Source: Fragum whitleyi
Lineage: Eukaryota > Mollusca > Bivalvia > Cardiida > Cardiidae
Direction: 5' to 3'
NCBI GenBank assembly: GCA_948146395.1
Contig: OX411544.1
Location: forward strand, 53,211,933 to 53,275,932
DNA: 64,000 nt
Positions 21,689-32,647 of the stretch are shown here, one piece after another. Each line of letters begins with the position of its first letter. Within the stretch, counting starts at the first letter, position 1. The translations under genes and the position numbers were made by a program. The notes under the pieces are model-generated. The model saw only the letters and a list, made by a program, of their open reading frames with translations. It was not told the DNA's origin and did no database searches.

Positions 21689-22582
21689 AATTTGCTGCAA
21701 ACTAATCTGTTTGCGAGAACAGTTAGCAACAGGAAGTTTGCAGTAAGTTTGTGAGAACACATTTTTTAATTAGTTAGACCATGCACTTAGTAGGAAGTTT
21801 GCAAGAAGATGAACTTTGAAAAAAAAAATCTTAAAGTTTCAATCCAACTGTAAACAGCTATTTTGAGTGATTATCTAAAACCTTCCCGTGCTGATCAAAG
21901 TATATCCTGCTGTAGGCTTTAGCAGACAGTATAGACTTAGATCAACCTGAATGTATGTGCATTCTGATGTAAGTATACACTGTATATAAGTGTGAAAATA
22001 TTGGTGGAAGAAATACCAAGAATTTATTCTTACAATTGATCCAGTCACTTCATTATTACTAAAATAGTGTCAACAGCAGCCAAATACTCCATTCAAAGTA
22101 ATTTATCATTTTCAAGAAAATAATTAACGATATATAATTTTTTTTATGCACGGGCTGAAAGAATTTAACTATAAATAATTCATATGCCATCCCCAACATG
22201 AAAGAATACCATCTTCGTACAGTATAAATTGAATATTTAAAAAAGAGATCAGATCATTCAGCAGAGGTCACCCATTGGTTCAACACAGAAAATATTGTTA
22301 TATGGTAAAGGAATATTCATTCTAGATTCAGAAAATATATATTTGAATCCAGCCAGACTACCAAGATAGTGTAGTCTGTCCCCAAGTTGATACTTTTCAC
22401 CCTACCAACATGTTTATTTTTTTTCTAAACAGTTCACATATATAAATCTAACTACTTCATCATTGCCGCAAACTGCTACATTCTGTTTGCGAAAAACAGT
22501 TTGCCACAAATTTGCAGCAAACTGTTTGCGGGAACTGTTAGCAGTAAATTTGCGACAAACCGTTCTCACAGTTTGCAGCAGT
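21689..22582. repeat. Element with GTTTGC-rich inverted terminal clusters
   Basis: The left block (21689-21760) and right block (22463-22582) are both full of TTTGC/GCAAA words (GCAAACTGTTTGCGGGAAC on the right, CTGTTTGCGAGAACAG on the left). This resembles a DNA element with multiple subterminal repeats. Exact ends and a target duplication were not found. Confidence 0.4.
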
Positions 22583-22611
22583 ATTATTTTAAAAAAAATG
22601 TTGTCTCAATC

Positions 22612-22862
22612 ATCTGCCATTGAAGTTCAACTGCGTGGGTTTGACTCCTGGGCTGGCACACTAACAAAACTTGTCTTTCGGATGAGACGTCAAACAGGGG
22701 TCCCATGAGAGGGTGTTTTACACCAAGCAGGTTAAAGAACCATGGCGGATCTCAGCATTAGTTTAGTCATTTATCCTGGCACTATCCCCGTAACAAGGAA
22801 CCGTCTTCTGGGGGCATAGCTCAAATGTGCATGTGCTACGGTAGCAACGATAAATAAATGGA
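22612..22862 (+). mobile_element. SINE with tRNA-type B box and conserved TCTTTCGGATGAGACGT block
   Basis: A B-box-like GGGTTTGACTCCT at the 5' side, the block CTTTCGGATGAGACGTCAAAC common in invertebrate SINEs, and a tail of AACGATAAATAAAT. The A box is missing or diverged, so the copy is 5'-truncated. Confidence 0.6.
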
Positions 22863-23308
22863 AATATTTACATATCATCTGCCTCAGACTAGTTCAGGGG
22901 TTGAGCATAGCAGTTTAAAAGGTATGGTTTTTCAATTTCTACTTTCATAGGGTAATAGTGTAGTGATCATTATTATACTGCAAAGAAAATTATAGCATTT
23001 TCATTGGTTAATGCTGACCTGACAAACATTGATATCTACTGCCGCTCCCTTGTAACTTGTAATGTTTCCTTAAGGCGCCTCGCCATGAACATAGACAAAA
23101 AATCGAAACAGTAATGGCAGCAATGATTCTCTCACTTTGCTAATAACACGACCCGAGTATAGATCTACACATTAGGCTACAGTTAAAAAGAAAGTCAGTT
23201 AATAATGTGCAAATAACAAATGATATAGATGTCAATAAATACCTTCACATTTTACAAATCTTTCCATTCAAGCTGCCAACTTTTCTTGCAGGTTCAGCCA
23301 AGAACCGA
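22863..23308. other. Unassigned DNA
   Basis: No gene, RNA gene or repeat boundary recognised. Confidence 0.4.
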
Positions 23309-23568
23309 AGTGCGTTCGTTAGAGCAAGATGAAAAATCCATCTAAATGAGATTTTTAAGACGTTGTAATGAACGATTTTCGATATTTTGAGTGAAAATAT
23401 TCGACGTCGTCATGACTACTCGTTTTAAGCCAATGCAAAACCATCTTCGTTTCCTCATTGAGATATCTTAAGATTCTTATTGAGCCGCTTAAAAATCTCG
23501 CTCTACCGAACGCTTTATCTTAAAAATCTTAATAAGAATCTTAAGAATCTCGCTCTAACGAACGCACC
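23309..23568. mobile_element. GTGCGTTCG inverted-repeat MITE
   Basis: Terminal repeats GTGCGTTCGTTAGAGC (23310-23325) and GCTCTAACGAACGCAC (23552-23567) match exactly. The interior is rich in CTTAAGA words. A related diverged copy is at 16365-16613. No clear target duplication. Confidence 0.75.
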
Positions 23569-23616
23569 TCAGAACAGATATTTAGCCCTAAAACTTTGAA
23601 GTATAATAAATATGTA

Positions 23617-23734
23617 ATAGGGTTTCTTGCCTGGGTATATGACGATTTATTCCAGGCAGTAAAAAAACCTACAGCCTACATCATTTTTTCCAGCCGGGAA
23701 TAAATCGTCATATACCCTGTCAAGAAACCGTATA
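23617..23734. repeat. Palindromic MITE
   Basis: Arms AGGGTTTCTTGCCTGGGTAT and ATACCCTGTCAAGAAACC, then GACGATTTATTCC against GGAATAAATCGTC. Confidence 0.7.
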
Positions 23735-24345
23735 ACTAATAAAGGTATAGTTTAAGGTCAGCACTAGTCAAGTGAAATGATATTTTTTTGCTGGTATCAA
23801 TGCTTTAAGCCTGAAGAGTTAATACAGCCTCAATTCTCTCAGCTTTTAGATCTTTAACTTGGTCATATCTGTTTTTAACTTTTTAATGAAGATAACTCAT
23901 GAAACTTGGAATGTGCGTTCACAATCCTAAGAACTATCCAGACTATGAGAGACAACTCTTAAAATAATGTTAGTAAGAGTTATGCCTCTTCATTTTGGAT
24001 TTTTTGTACCATACCATCTAGCACCTGCAGCCATGCATTGACACCTGTTGGGGGTGCTCTTTAATTCTATAACTTAGCTAGCTGGACTTATTCCTTTGCA
24101 GGCCAGGGTTGAAAATAATGCGGGATCGAAATATTAGAATTATTAGTTTACTAAATAAAGCTCAACATTCCTACCACTAAGCGCAAGGAGATCTTTGGCC
24201 CAGTGGTTTTATAAACTGATAATTTCAATAATCTAAGTCCCTTGCCCTCTTCCGTTTATTTTCAGCTCTGCTCAGCTGTGGATTTTTCTGTTTTTAAGAT
24301 GGGGGTTCATCTTAAATTTGCCCTAGAGCCATGTATGAATGCATC
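23735..24345. other. Unassigned DNA
   Basis: AT-rich, no coding exon or RNA gene recognised. Confidence 0.4.
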
Positions 24346-25290
24346 AGGGCCCAATATTATAGAAATTCTTATTCTCAAACTTCAATGCGAAATTAAGGGT
24401 TTATTCTTGTCATACTACTATAAAGAATGAATGGATGCAAAAGTTGATATCAATAAGTTGTTAAGGTAGCAATGGACACATGGCGTCATTTTTTTCCGCC
24501 CAATGAATTTTTTTTCTTGGTCACATATGTTGTTGATTAACATTGTGTAGTCATTATATCAAAATTTGAAGGTACCTTTCCACGCTCGTTTTCATGCTAG
24601 AGTTATCTTCCCTTGAGTGGAATAGGCCATTTTTCAGTAAAACGGTTATATTCGTTTTCGGTCTAGTATAAACCCTGTACTAAGTTAAAGCTGTAAAACA
24701 TATACATTTTGATAGACCTTATACATATACACAATGACTATTGACAGGAAAATTTCTCTTTGATCAATTGCATTTGCACAATTTGCTTCCAAAAGTTAAA
24801 AATGCACTAATTTTTGTAATTTTACTAGGTAAAAATGCCACAAAAACCTATTTTTTTAAAGAAATTATCCAATGAATTTTTCTTATTTTCCGATATGTTT
24901 ATAATCCATATTTTTCCTTTATTTGGTAAAAAATTCAGCATAACTTTCCATGCAAATAAGAAAGGTTTTCGTTATTTTTCAGTGTTCCCCCTAATCGAAT
25001 GACGTTTTTTAATGCATTTTTATTGTTAAATTTAATGATCCAGTCATTCAATTAATATCAAATGTTGAAAAGAAGCTAAATTATGAAGTTTTGCCATCAT
25101 TATTCTACGTTATTTCCATAAGTAGAATCTTACGAAAACCGGTCTTTTTAAACAACGCGCAAAAAAAGCCGTAAAATAAACGAAAACCCACTTCCGGTTT
25201 ATAGAGTCGGGAGGCCGCTGTCCATTGCCACCTTAAGAATAACATCTTATTAATATTATCTTTATGCTAATACATTTTTATATCAATATG
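24346..25290. mobile_element. Fold-back MITE copy split by a TTAA element
   Basis: The two outer parts (24346-24460 and 25237-25290) together resemble the intact fold-back element at 61308-61552: GATATCAATAAGTTG on the left of the insertion is inverted against CATCTTATTAATATTATC on the right. Confidence 0.6.
24465..25232. mobile_element. 768-bp TTAA-flanked MITE (GGTAGCAATGGACA ends), piggyBac-like
   Basis: TTAA lies at 24461-24464 and 25233-25236. Inverted ends GGTAGCAATGGACA and TGTCCATTGCCACC differ at one position. The duplicated TTAA is the piggyBac signature. The interior is AT-rich and encodes no transposase. Confidence 0.8.
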
Positions 25291-25329
25291 ATTATTACTT
25301 TGAAACAAGAGCACTGCCTGCGGGTGCAT

Positions 25330-25505
25330 TGATTGATTGAATGGAGTTTACGCTGCTTTCAACATTTTTTCAGTTTTATCGCGGCGGCTGGAGAATCTAA
25401 TAATGGATTCCTGGTTTTTTCTCTCAACACTACAACCACATCACATCCTTTCCTAGCCTCCAGCTGCTATCTCATATAGGTCTACGACTATCAACAAACA
25501 GTAGA
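25330..25505 (-). mobile_element. SINE-1 copy, tail and body only
   Basis: Minus-strand SINE whose 3' tail reads here as ATTGATTGATTGAATGGAG. The body block TTTCCTAGCCTCCAGCTGCTAT is shared with five other copies. The tRNA-like head is missing. The preceding ACAAGAGCACTGCCTGCGGG (25305-25325) is the 5' tip of the third repeat family. Confidence 0.75.
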
Positions 25506-25545
25506 GATAAAAATAATTCTAGTTTTATAATCTTGGGCCATGAAT

Positions 25546-26004
25546 GCATTCGGAACATCACTTGACCATTTCCGTAAACTGCAACAGACCTTGGATGTAT
25601 GTAAGGCGGATGGGTATGAAACTAAATCGTGCATTTTGTTAGGAAGAAACTGTAAGAAAACTTAGCACTGTAGATTTATATCTTTCAGTAAACAAGTTGC
25701 AGCTGAAAAATCTTCATTTGAGAATGACGAATCATTCTCAAAAATTAAGATTTTCACTCGTTATTTAAGAATCTAAAGATATTTATATTAGGATATGATG
25801 GTTGGCAACATCGAATGTTTTCACTCACAGTTTCGAGGATTAACGCTATTGGTGATGTCAAGTGTTTTCACTCAGTTTCGATGGCTAAAGCCTTTTGAAC
25901 TAATGTCATCAAGTTTTTCAAAGGTTTTCCCGTAATTTTTATAATTAGTCAGACTCTGTACATTCCAGGTTGATCATAGGATTGGCCGAGTGGTGTTCCG
26001 AATG
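25546..26004. mobile_element. CATTCGGAAC-ended MITE, second copy, with 9-bp target duplication
   Basis: Inverted ends CATTCGGAACATCACTTGACC and GGTGTTCCGAATG. GCCATGAAT is duplicated at 25537-25545 and 26005-26013. The interior matches 20964-21400, but the central hairpin is partly decayed. Confidence 0.85.
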
Positions 26005-26156
26005 GCCATGAATGATGACTTGTGTGATGATAGAGTTCTTCAGGGTTTGACACTAATAGTGACCTTGGATCCCTAATATCCCAAAATATTAGGAAGGATC
26101 CCATTAGCTCAAGCAAGGGTTTCTTCAGGATCCTTCTATATTTATAGAATTATTAA

Positions 26157-26394
26157 CCCTTGTCATGCTGAATAAATTTTGGCTAAAATTATCATCAAAA
26201 TCAAAGGGCAAAAAGCACTGAAAGTACCAACTGTAGGTCAATTTTTATTTGAAAAACTAAATCTTTTGACAATTCTGGTTTGAAAGTGAGAAACAGGTGG
26301 TGTAGACTAACATCAGACTGCACATATGTGCAGGCTGATGTTTGTCTATAGCTCCTGCCAAAGCAGGAATACTTTGGGTTCAGCATGCCAAGGG
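26157..26394. mobile_element. TTAA-flanked MITE (CCCTTGTCATGC ends), piggyBac-like
   Basis: TTAA at 26153-26156 and 26395-26398, ends CCCTTGTCATGCTGAA and TTCAGCATGCCAAGGG. The interior has the palindromic core CTGCACATATGTGCAG. A shorter copy is at 45622-45722, and solo pieces lie elsewhere. CCC...GGG ends with TTAA fit piggyBac. Confidence 0.85.
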
Positions 26395-26655
26395 TTAAGA
26401 CATTTCTCTCAGGATTCACCATTTTCAATCCAAGCTTCCTTAACTCCACTTTGTCCCTTACAAATGTAAGGAACAAATTAAGTGGATCTATAGAACCTTA
26501 GCTTGGAAAATATAAGGTTGCATGATTAACCTACACTTTTTCTTGCTATTTCTTTAAAATTCAAAATAATGAAGGAATGGACCACTTCTCTTCCCTTTAT
26601 GCTTAGCCACTCAGTTTAAATATAATTTCTACCTCTTGCATCAGGTAAAATAAAG

Positions 26656-26728
26656 ATGGATCAGCATGAAACAGTTTTAACTCCCAATAGTCTTATAGGC
26701 TGTTACAACTGTTTGGCGCTGAGCCGTC
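26656..26728. repeat. Hairpin repeat (ATGGCTCAGC family)
   Basis: ATGGATCAGCATGAAACAG inverted against CTGTTTGGCGCTGAGCC around TCTTATAGGC. A 68-codon open frame starting here is not a gene. Confidence 0.65.
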
Positions 26729-27418
26729 AAAAATTACCTCCCTTTGGCCTAGGAGTTAGTGCATTACAACCAATAATATCATTATTACTTGTCTGTGTGG
26801 GTTTTAGCCAGACCCATGTTTTTATTTTCGGCTATGCTCAGTTGCGGACTTTCTGTACATAAGACACACAAAACTACGATAACAAAAAGATGCATTTAAT
26901 ATTAGCAGCACTTGACAAACATATGGCTTAACAAATATGAATTTGGAAATGTATATCCTAATGAATTGATGAAATAAAATTACATACTTATACATGTACT
27001 TGTATTTACAAAATCAGAAAGTGAATTGGAACTTCATTTATCTTTAATTCATATCCAACAAAACACTTGTGTTCTACAATACACATTTTCAAAAATTAGC
27101 GCTGGCTTAAAAACCAGAGATAAAAAACCTTTTAAGGCAAAAATTCTCTGGAAAACCCTGCGCTTTCATCCCAATTTAACTTGAACTTTACTTCAGACTC
27201 ATTATGTTTGAGGTTATCCAATAGTGTTCTTTAACCAACTATCATCACTTTAGTGTAGTCAATTTTACCATCACTTGGTTCTATGATTAGCTTGCTAAAT
27301 TATCAGGATATCTAGCTTAACTTTTCAAATTGGTTTCTCAAAAATTACGTTATTTTTTGACAAAACATTTACCAGAATAACAAAGTTAAAGTATCATTTT
27401 TTTTAAAAGACAAAAAAA
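26729..27418. other. Unassigned DNA
   Basis: AT-rich, nothing gene-like seen. Confidence 0.4.
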
Positions 27419-27735
27419 CTAGAAAGTCATGAATGGCTTGAGTCGCTCCACAGGCCTGAAATAAAGGGTCACTCGAGTATCATTCCAGTGAAATTTGGTT
27501 GATACCCATCAATTACATTCTAAGAAAATGATTTTCAAAGTTTCCACTATCATACATAGAAAATGACCTCTGCCCATAAAGTACATATTTTTCATCCGAT
27601 CACAAGAATTTTATGTAGACTGATAAAGGGTCACTAAAGAATCATTCATCCAGTAGTTTCTGAGGAGAAGATTTTTAAAGAAAAAGTTTACGACCGGATG
27701 TACAGACAGACGCATGACGGACACAACGCAATTCT
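27419..27735 (+). mobile_element. Second rolling-circle-like family, internally deleted copy
   Basis: 5' end CTAGAAAGTCATGAATGGCTT and GCTCCACAGGCC, about one body unit, then GTTTACGACCGGATG and GACGGACACAACGC. It stops before the 3' hairpin and GAGCTA. Confidence 0.6.
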
Positions 27736-27914
27736 GAAATAATCGTTTTAACCATAATTTAATGTTGAAGTACAAAAGATATATATATTTATTTTATATC
27801 AATGCTTCGAGCAAAATAGTTTTAACTGCCTATACAACAACATCAAGAATTTTGAATAACATCCAGGATATAACAGATATTGTGCAGGAACATAAGCAGT
27901 AAAATAGGCCATAC

Positions 27915-27990
27915 AACACATCCCAGTTGTACACAAAGCTTTGGCAGACAGTTTAGACAAAGATCAACTTGCACAGATGTGCAGCCTTCA
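27915..27990 (-). repeat. Core of the CTGCACATATGTGCAG MITE, diverged
   Basis: AAAGCTTTGGCAGACAG and GACAAAGATCAACTTGCACAG match, in inverse orientation, the cores at 26310 and 56200. Terminal repeats are lost. Confidence 0.4.
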
Positions 27991-28119
27991 CTCATTTAAA
28001 TGTCCCCAAAAATTGACAACTTATTTGAAACAAAATTTAAATTCAGCAGACAAAGGGATAACTGAATGAGTGCTTTTCATCAATGTGATAATGGGGCTTT
28101 TATCAAATATGCTGGTTAT

Positions 28120-28275
28120 CCATGGGAGCTGCTGTATGCAGATGACCTGAGGATCAGTACAAAACCCATGCAGGAACTCAGAAAACTTGGACGTGGAAAG
28201 CAGCGATGGAGATAATTAAGGGGCTTGTGTGTGAACATGGGAAGACAAAGATCTGTGTTCAGGATAAGAAAAAAA
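28120..28275 (+). pseudogene. LINE reverse-transcriptase fragment (YADD box)
   Basis: 28120-28212 translates PWELLYADDLRISTKPMQEL followed by RKLGRGKQRWR and a TAA. YADD is the catalytic motif C of non-LTR reverse transcriptases, and PWELLYADDL with the following helix is characteristic of mollusc LINEs. Beyond the stop, other frames give GKTKICV, which fits the conserved stretch after the YADD domain, so the copy carries frameshifts. Only about 150 bp survive. Confidence 0.75.
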
Positions 28276-28479
28276 AAGTGCAAACTGTTTGCAAATCATA
28301 TCCGAATTACATTTACTTGTAACCATTTTAATATGCTAAATAAAACAGGAAAAAGATCACAGTGGTGTTTACCACTGTCAGGTATATTCAACCTGTGAGG
28401 GAAGGGTTGTTTTATATGCTGCTTAGACCTGGTCCACAACAGCTGGGGCAGAGGGGGGAGGGAGGGGGTGAAAGTGTAA

Positions 28480-29115
28480 CAATCAAAAAGTTACAATTAC
28501 AATAACCACATCAGTTCATAAGTAGCTCAATCTAGATCAGAAAATATTTATAAATAGTGCCAAGAAGAGTATCTGTTCTAGGCACTAGAAAATTATCTGT
28601 AATCACCTATTAATAAATAGGATTTAATCAATATTAGAGCATTCCTTTAATCTAACTTATATACCAAGTATACTTCATTTTATGATATACATTACTGTAT
28701 TTATTTCATTATTTTCATGTCTTATTAATTGCATCATTAATATTTTAAATAACATGTTAGAATATATTAAATGAAATCTTAATACCTAATTTTAATTTAT
28801 TCATCCCTTAAGTTTAATTATAATTTTTAAATAACGTGTTAGAATATATTAAAGGAAATCATAATACCTAATTTTAATTTATTTATCCCTTAAGTTTAAT
28901 TATAATTTATTATAATATTTTATCTAGTTTAGATTTAAATCATTTTATTCAAGTTTAGATAATTTTACTTTAGTTTTGATATTATTATTTAGATTTTAAT
29001 AAAGATATCATACTTTCAAAACTTTGGCATAAGGTTATCTTTATTTTCTGTATTTTCAGCAAAACATTTTCCAAATTAGATTTGTTACTTATGAACTGAT
29101 GCAGTGGTTTAAATA
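28480..29115. repeat. Copy 1 of a roughly 640-bp duplicated block
   Basis: Collinear with 43200-43880: CATCAGTTCATAAGTAGCTC and TCTAGATCAGAAAATAT at the start, AT-rich TTTAATTA core, and TTACTTATGAACTGATGCAG at the end. Similarity is moderate. Internal AT-rich segments are also locally repeated (near 28745-28900). Confidence 0.65.
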
Positions 29116-29568
29116 AAGATGTACAAAAGGTTGAAAGAAGGTCTTGGTGTGACTGTCATATCAGATGAAGTGTGTTGTGAGTGTTGGGGCAATTATTGGA
29201 CAAAAAGAGATCCCTTTATACCAAATCATTTTTCAAGATTAGACGTAAGGGTACTCCTAGAGTTTAATAAGGGCGCCCCTAACGTTATAAGGGCTTCTTA
29301 AAATTTGATATGGGGACTCCTACTAAAGTCTAATAAGGGTATTTCTAAAGTAAAATAAGGAGATTTCTAAAATTTCAGGAAAACCAGTAGAAGAGAACTA
29401 AAGAACTATCAATTGGACATTATTATTCAAAAGAATTGTAGACAAAACACCTTCGAATATGCAGGGTAGAGGATAAACTGTGAAAAGCAAAAATAGTTAA
29501 CCGTTATCCTGATGAATTAAAATTTTGTTTCAAATATATATACCTCATTTTACATAATTCCAGAATAA
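29116..29568. other. Unassigned DNA
   Basis: A 60-codon open frame at 29119-29301 is not recognisable. 29245-29375 has loose repeats of TAATAAGGG-type words. Confidence 0.35.
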
Positions 29569-29670
29569 TTTAAGATCAGACAGCAAATTTGTGCAGGCTG
29601 ATCTTGGTCTACACTTATCTGCATTAGCTTTGTGTACATCAAGAATATGCTGTGAACAGAATGACAAGGC
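29569..29670 (+). repeat. CTGCACATATGTGCAG-family MITE remnant
   Basis: AAGATCAGACAGCAAATTTG and TGCAGGCTGATCTTGGTCT match the core of the TTAA element at 26157. The right edge is GAACAGAATGACAAGG. Ends eroded. Confidence 0.45.
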
Positions 29671-29775
29671 TTGAATATGACTGACAAAGAAAAAAAATCC
29701 TTACAAAAAATAGAACATTTGCAATAAAGACTTGACCAAAACTATTGCAAGTTCTATGTAAATATAAATATTATG

Positions 29776-29847
29776 ATGACCAAGTGCAAAACAGTTTTAA
29801 CTGCCTATAAGCATATAGGCAGTTACACTTGTTGTGCGCTAAGCCAT
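29776..29847. repeat. Hairpin repeat (ATGGCTCAGC family)
   Basis: CAGTTTTAACTGCCTATAAG inverted against ATATAGGCAGTTACACTTG. The outer parts of the arms are diverged. Confidence 0.6.
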
Positions 29848-30129
29848 TTGAACAATTTTGTGAGTGAAAATACTAAAAAAATATGGTTTATAATTGAATC
29901 TTATGTTGTTCGAACCCATTAGAATCGTCTCACAGAGATTATTCAAATTTGTTTGCACATCATAGGATTCAGTTTAACTAACTCAACAATCTATACAAAT
30001 ATGCTACCAAAATGACCTGTCTTATTTATCATCAAATATTGTATTCAGTGATTAAAATAGAATTGCTACATTATATCCACTTAATTTGGCTATAAATATA
30101 GCTATAAATGGTGATTCTGGCAAATTTTA

Positions 30130-30826
30130 CAATGATTGTCCATGGAATCTTACAGCAAATCTGCACAGAGAAATGATTGTCTATACACACTCACAGCAAG
30201 GATGAAGGGATGAGGGATTGTCCATAGCTTCTTACAGCAAGTCTGAATGGATGAAAGATTGTCCATAGATTCTTACAGCAAGTCTCAGCCTCACTCAGAA
30301 TAGAGTAACAATTGTTCATAGACTCTTACAGCAAATATGGAGGGATGAGGGGTTGTCCATAGCTTCTTACAGCACGTCTGAAGGGATGAATGATTGTCCA
30401 AAGATTCTCACAGCTAGTTTGAAGAAAGTAACAATTGTCCACAGATTCTCAAAGTAAGTCTGAAGAGGGTAACGATTGTCCACAGATTGTTACAGTAAGT
30501 CTGAAGAGGGTAACGATTGTCCACAGATTGTTACAGCAAGTCTGAAGTGGGTAACAATTGTCCACAGATTATTACAGCAAGTCTGAAGTGGGTAACGATT
30601 GTCCACAGATTGTTACAGCGAGTCTGATGAGGGTAACGATTGTCCACAGATTGTTACAGCAAGTCTGAAGATGATTGTCCACAGATTGTTACAGCAAGTC
30701 TGAAGTGGGTAACAATTGTCCACAGATTGTTACAGCGAGTCTGAAGTGGGTAACGATTGTCCACAGATTGTTACAGCGAGTCTGAAGATGATTGTCCATA
30801 GACTATTTCAGCAGTTCTGAAATGAT
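30130..30826. repeat. Minisatellite, 41-bp unit
   Basis: About 16 units of GATTGTCCACAGATTGTTACAGCAAGTCTGAAG plus GTGGGTAAC. The central and right units (about 30440-30790) are nearly identical. The left units are more diverged. Two units lack six bases (GAAGATGATTG form). Confidence 0.95.
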
Positions 30827-30993
30827 ATAGAGGATAATCATTAGTTTCAGTGTAAGATCGATTTATATTCATTGAATGAACAATAAAAGCTATAATTTCA
30901 CGAGTGGCGGAGCCACAAGTGAAAATATAGTTTTTGTTGTTCATGAAATGAAATGTTAATCGATCTTACTCGAAAAACAAACGATTATTCTAT
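30827..30993. mobile_element. Palindromic MITE (ATAGAGGATAATC ends)
   Basis: Long arms: ATAGAGGATAATCATT against AACGATTATTCTAT, TAAGATCGATT against AATCGATCTTA, and TTTCACGAGTGG against CCACAAGTGAAA around CGGAG. Confidence 0.8.
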
Positions 30994-31490
30994 TTCTAAA
31001 TTGCAAAAAAGAGACAAAATGTGAAATTCCTGGGACATATTTTCGTAAAGCGCGTCATTTTGCGCGTGATTGCTATGCAACGTTCATTGTGAGGTCACTT
31101 ATTTTGCCTCGCATAGATGACGTCAGATAAGATGAAATGCACAAAAACAGGGTATAAGTTTTTGATAATTTCACTGCTTTGCGATGAGCTTATCAAGTGG
31201 TAATCTACCGTTATTTCTTGATAAACCACCAAAAAGCATTAAAGAAAAGGCATTGTCCATGTGGTTTTTCAGAATAACACGATCTTGTTGACAATCTTTT
31301 CCTTTGTTATTTTATCTTTCAAAGACTTTGTTATGGGTACTTGCTAGTATTAACTTCATGGGTATGTTTTTTCAGAGTACTTAAGTTTTGATTATTCATA
31401 GTCTGATCTCAGCTGTAGTTTCTTGGTTCTTTGCACCATCTTGTGTTACAAACTAACCTGGGAGTATTGGTTGTCAGGGTATATACTTTG
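30994..31490. other. Unassigned DNA
   Basis: A slightly GC-richer piece near 31045-31130 includes GATGACGTCAG. No exon recognised. Confidence 0.35.
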
Positions 31491-31634
31491 TTAGAGATGA
31501 AAAAATGGAAATTCACACTTGTCACTTTGTAGTTTTTCACTATCTCGAATGTTCTGTTGGAAATAATAAGCGAGTCTTTCATCACCAAAAGCAAATAAAA
31601 GTTCAAGCAATATTATGGCTCCCCTGTTACATCT
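31491..31634 (-). pseudogene. Unidentified gene remnant, last exon
   Basis: 144 nt on the minus strand after acceptor GTCATATACAG, phase 0. It reads RCNRGAIILLELLFAFGDER, then LAYYFQQNIRDSEKLQSDK, CEFPFFHL and TAA. It is entered in the correct phase from the exon at 32554-32647. I do not recognise the protein. If a donor inside it (AAGT|GTGAAT, near 31515) is used, it would not be the terminal exon. It has no internal stop, unlike the three exons upstream of it. Confidence 0.5.
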
Positions 31635-31679
31635 CTGTATATGACTGAAATAAAATAACATGTGTTTGTTAACCTTTGT

Positions 31680-31748
31680 TATCCTGAAACTGGAACATTC
31701 CTGTTTTGGAAAGATCAAGGTATGGACTAAGATCAGGTTGAACATTTG
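31680..31748 (-). repeat. CTGCACATATGTGCAG-family MITE remnant
   Basis: GGAACATTCCTGTTTTGGAA and ATGGACTAAGATCAGGTTG resemble parts of the element at 26157. Very short. Confidence 0.35.
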
Positions 31749-32096
31749 ATATTAGTTGTATCCATCAAAATTTGTGCATTCTGATTGGCTTAAAGATTTG
31801 TTTTATTTCTAAGTGAAAATAATTTTCAGTATCCAGCTATTTTGTAACCTGAAACTAAAGTATAATCCCTTGAGATATCTGTTCCTTTAGTGACAAAGAT
31901 TTACATGCTTTTGCATCATTGATATTAAATTTTATCTTATAACTATACAAATATCTGTGATAACATCCCGTTTATGTATTTTTTATGATATCACATAGTT
32001 ATTTTTAGAACAATGATACAATGCGGTTATTTTTAGAAACTTGCATTTCAGTTAGAAACATTGACAAAAACAAGACAAATAGAGGTTATAAGATAA

Positions 32097-32245
32097 ATAT
32101 AATATGTACTTAGTGTACTGTATGAAAAATATCTAACTCGGTTGTGAGAATTGATAATTGTCTAGGCAGAGCCTCAACAATGATCAATTCTCCCAACCTC
32201 ATTAGGTATTTCATTTCATACAAAACACTAAGTATGTATTATATA
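32097..32245. mobile_element. Palindromic MITE (ATAATATGTACTTAGTG ends)
   Basis: Long imperfect inverted arms of about 65 bp: ATAATATGTACTTAGTGT against CACTAAGTATGTATTAT, TCTAACTCGGTTGTGAGAATTG against CAATTCTCCCAACCTCATTA. Confidence 0.75.
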
Positions 32246-32251
32246 AATAAG

Positions 32252-32395
32252 TAATGAAGAGAGCATGTTTATCTCATATCTATGAAACTAGAAACCTTAA
32301 CAAACTTATGTATGAATCCTATGTGCATATTCAAAGTGTGATTATGTTTGCAGTTTCATACCTCCATGAAATTTACAAAATACTCTCTTCATCTC
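32252..32395. mobile_element. GATGAAGAGAG-ended MITE, diverged copy
   Basis: Right end CATACCTCCATGAAATTTAC to CTCTTCATCTC followed by TTAA (32396-32399). Left end ATGAAGAGAGCATG. Same family as 36680-36825. A lone left end lies near 32685-32725. Confidence 0.6.
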
Positions 32396-32553
32396 TTAAA
32401 GGATATATTTTTGTAATTTAGATGCTCTACCACATTTGAAAATACAGCTCTTGTTGTTAATGAAAAACTTTCATCTTCAAAATATTTATTTACATAAAAT
32501 CTTTTCTTTTTTTAAAACATGTCGAAATTTAAATGATAATTTAATATACTCAC

Positions 32554-32647
32554 ATTTTCTTTGTCAGCTATGACAGTCCCACTTTTCTAGGAGAACAGTT
32601 CATACCATAGCCCTGATTGGTTCTGATATCCATGGTTGTTGAAATAC
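32554..32647 (-). pseudogene. Unidentified gene remnant, middle exon with TAG
   Basis: 94 nt on the minus strand between acceptor AATTTCCAG and donor AAAT|GTGAGT. In the phase set by the upstream exon it reads YFNNHGYQNQSGLWYELFS, a TAG (32587-32589), then KSGTVIADKEN. Entry phase 2 and exit phase 0 fit the neighbours exactly. No family recognised. Confidence 0.55.

Noticed and set aside
30130..30826. CRISPR-like look of the 41-bp array
   Set aside because: There are no unique spacers. Units are contiguous, and the setting is a eukaryotic nuclear genome.
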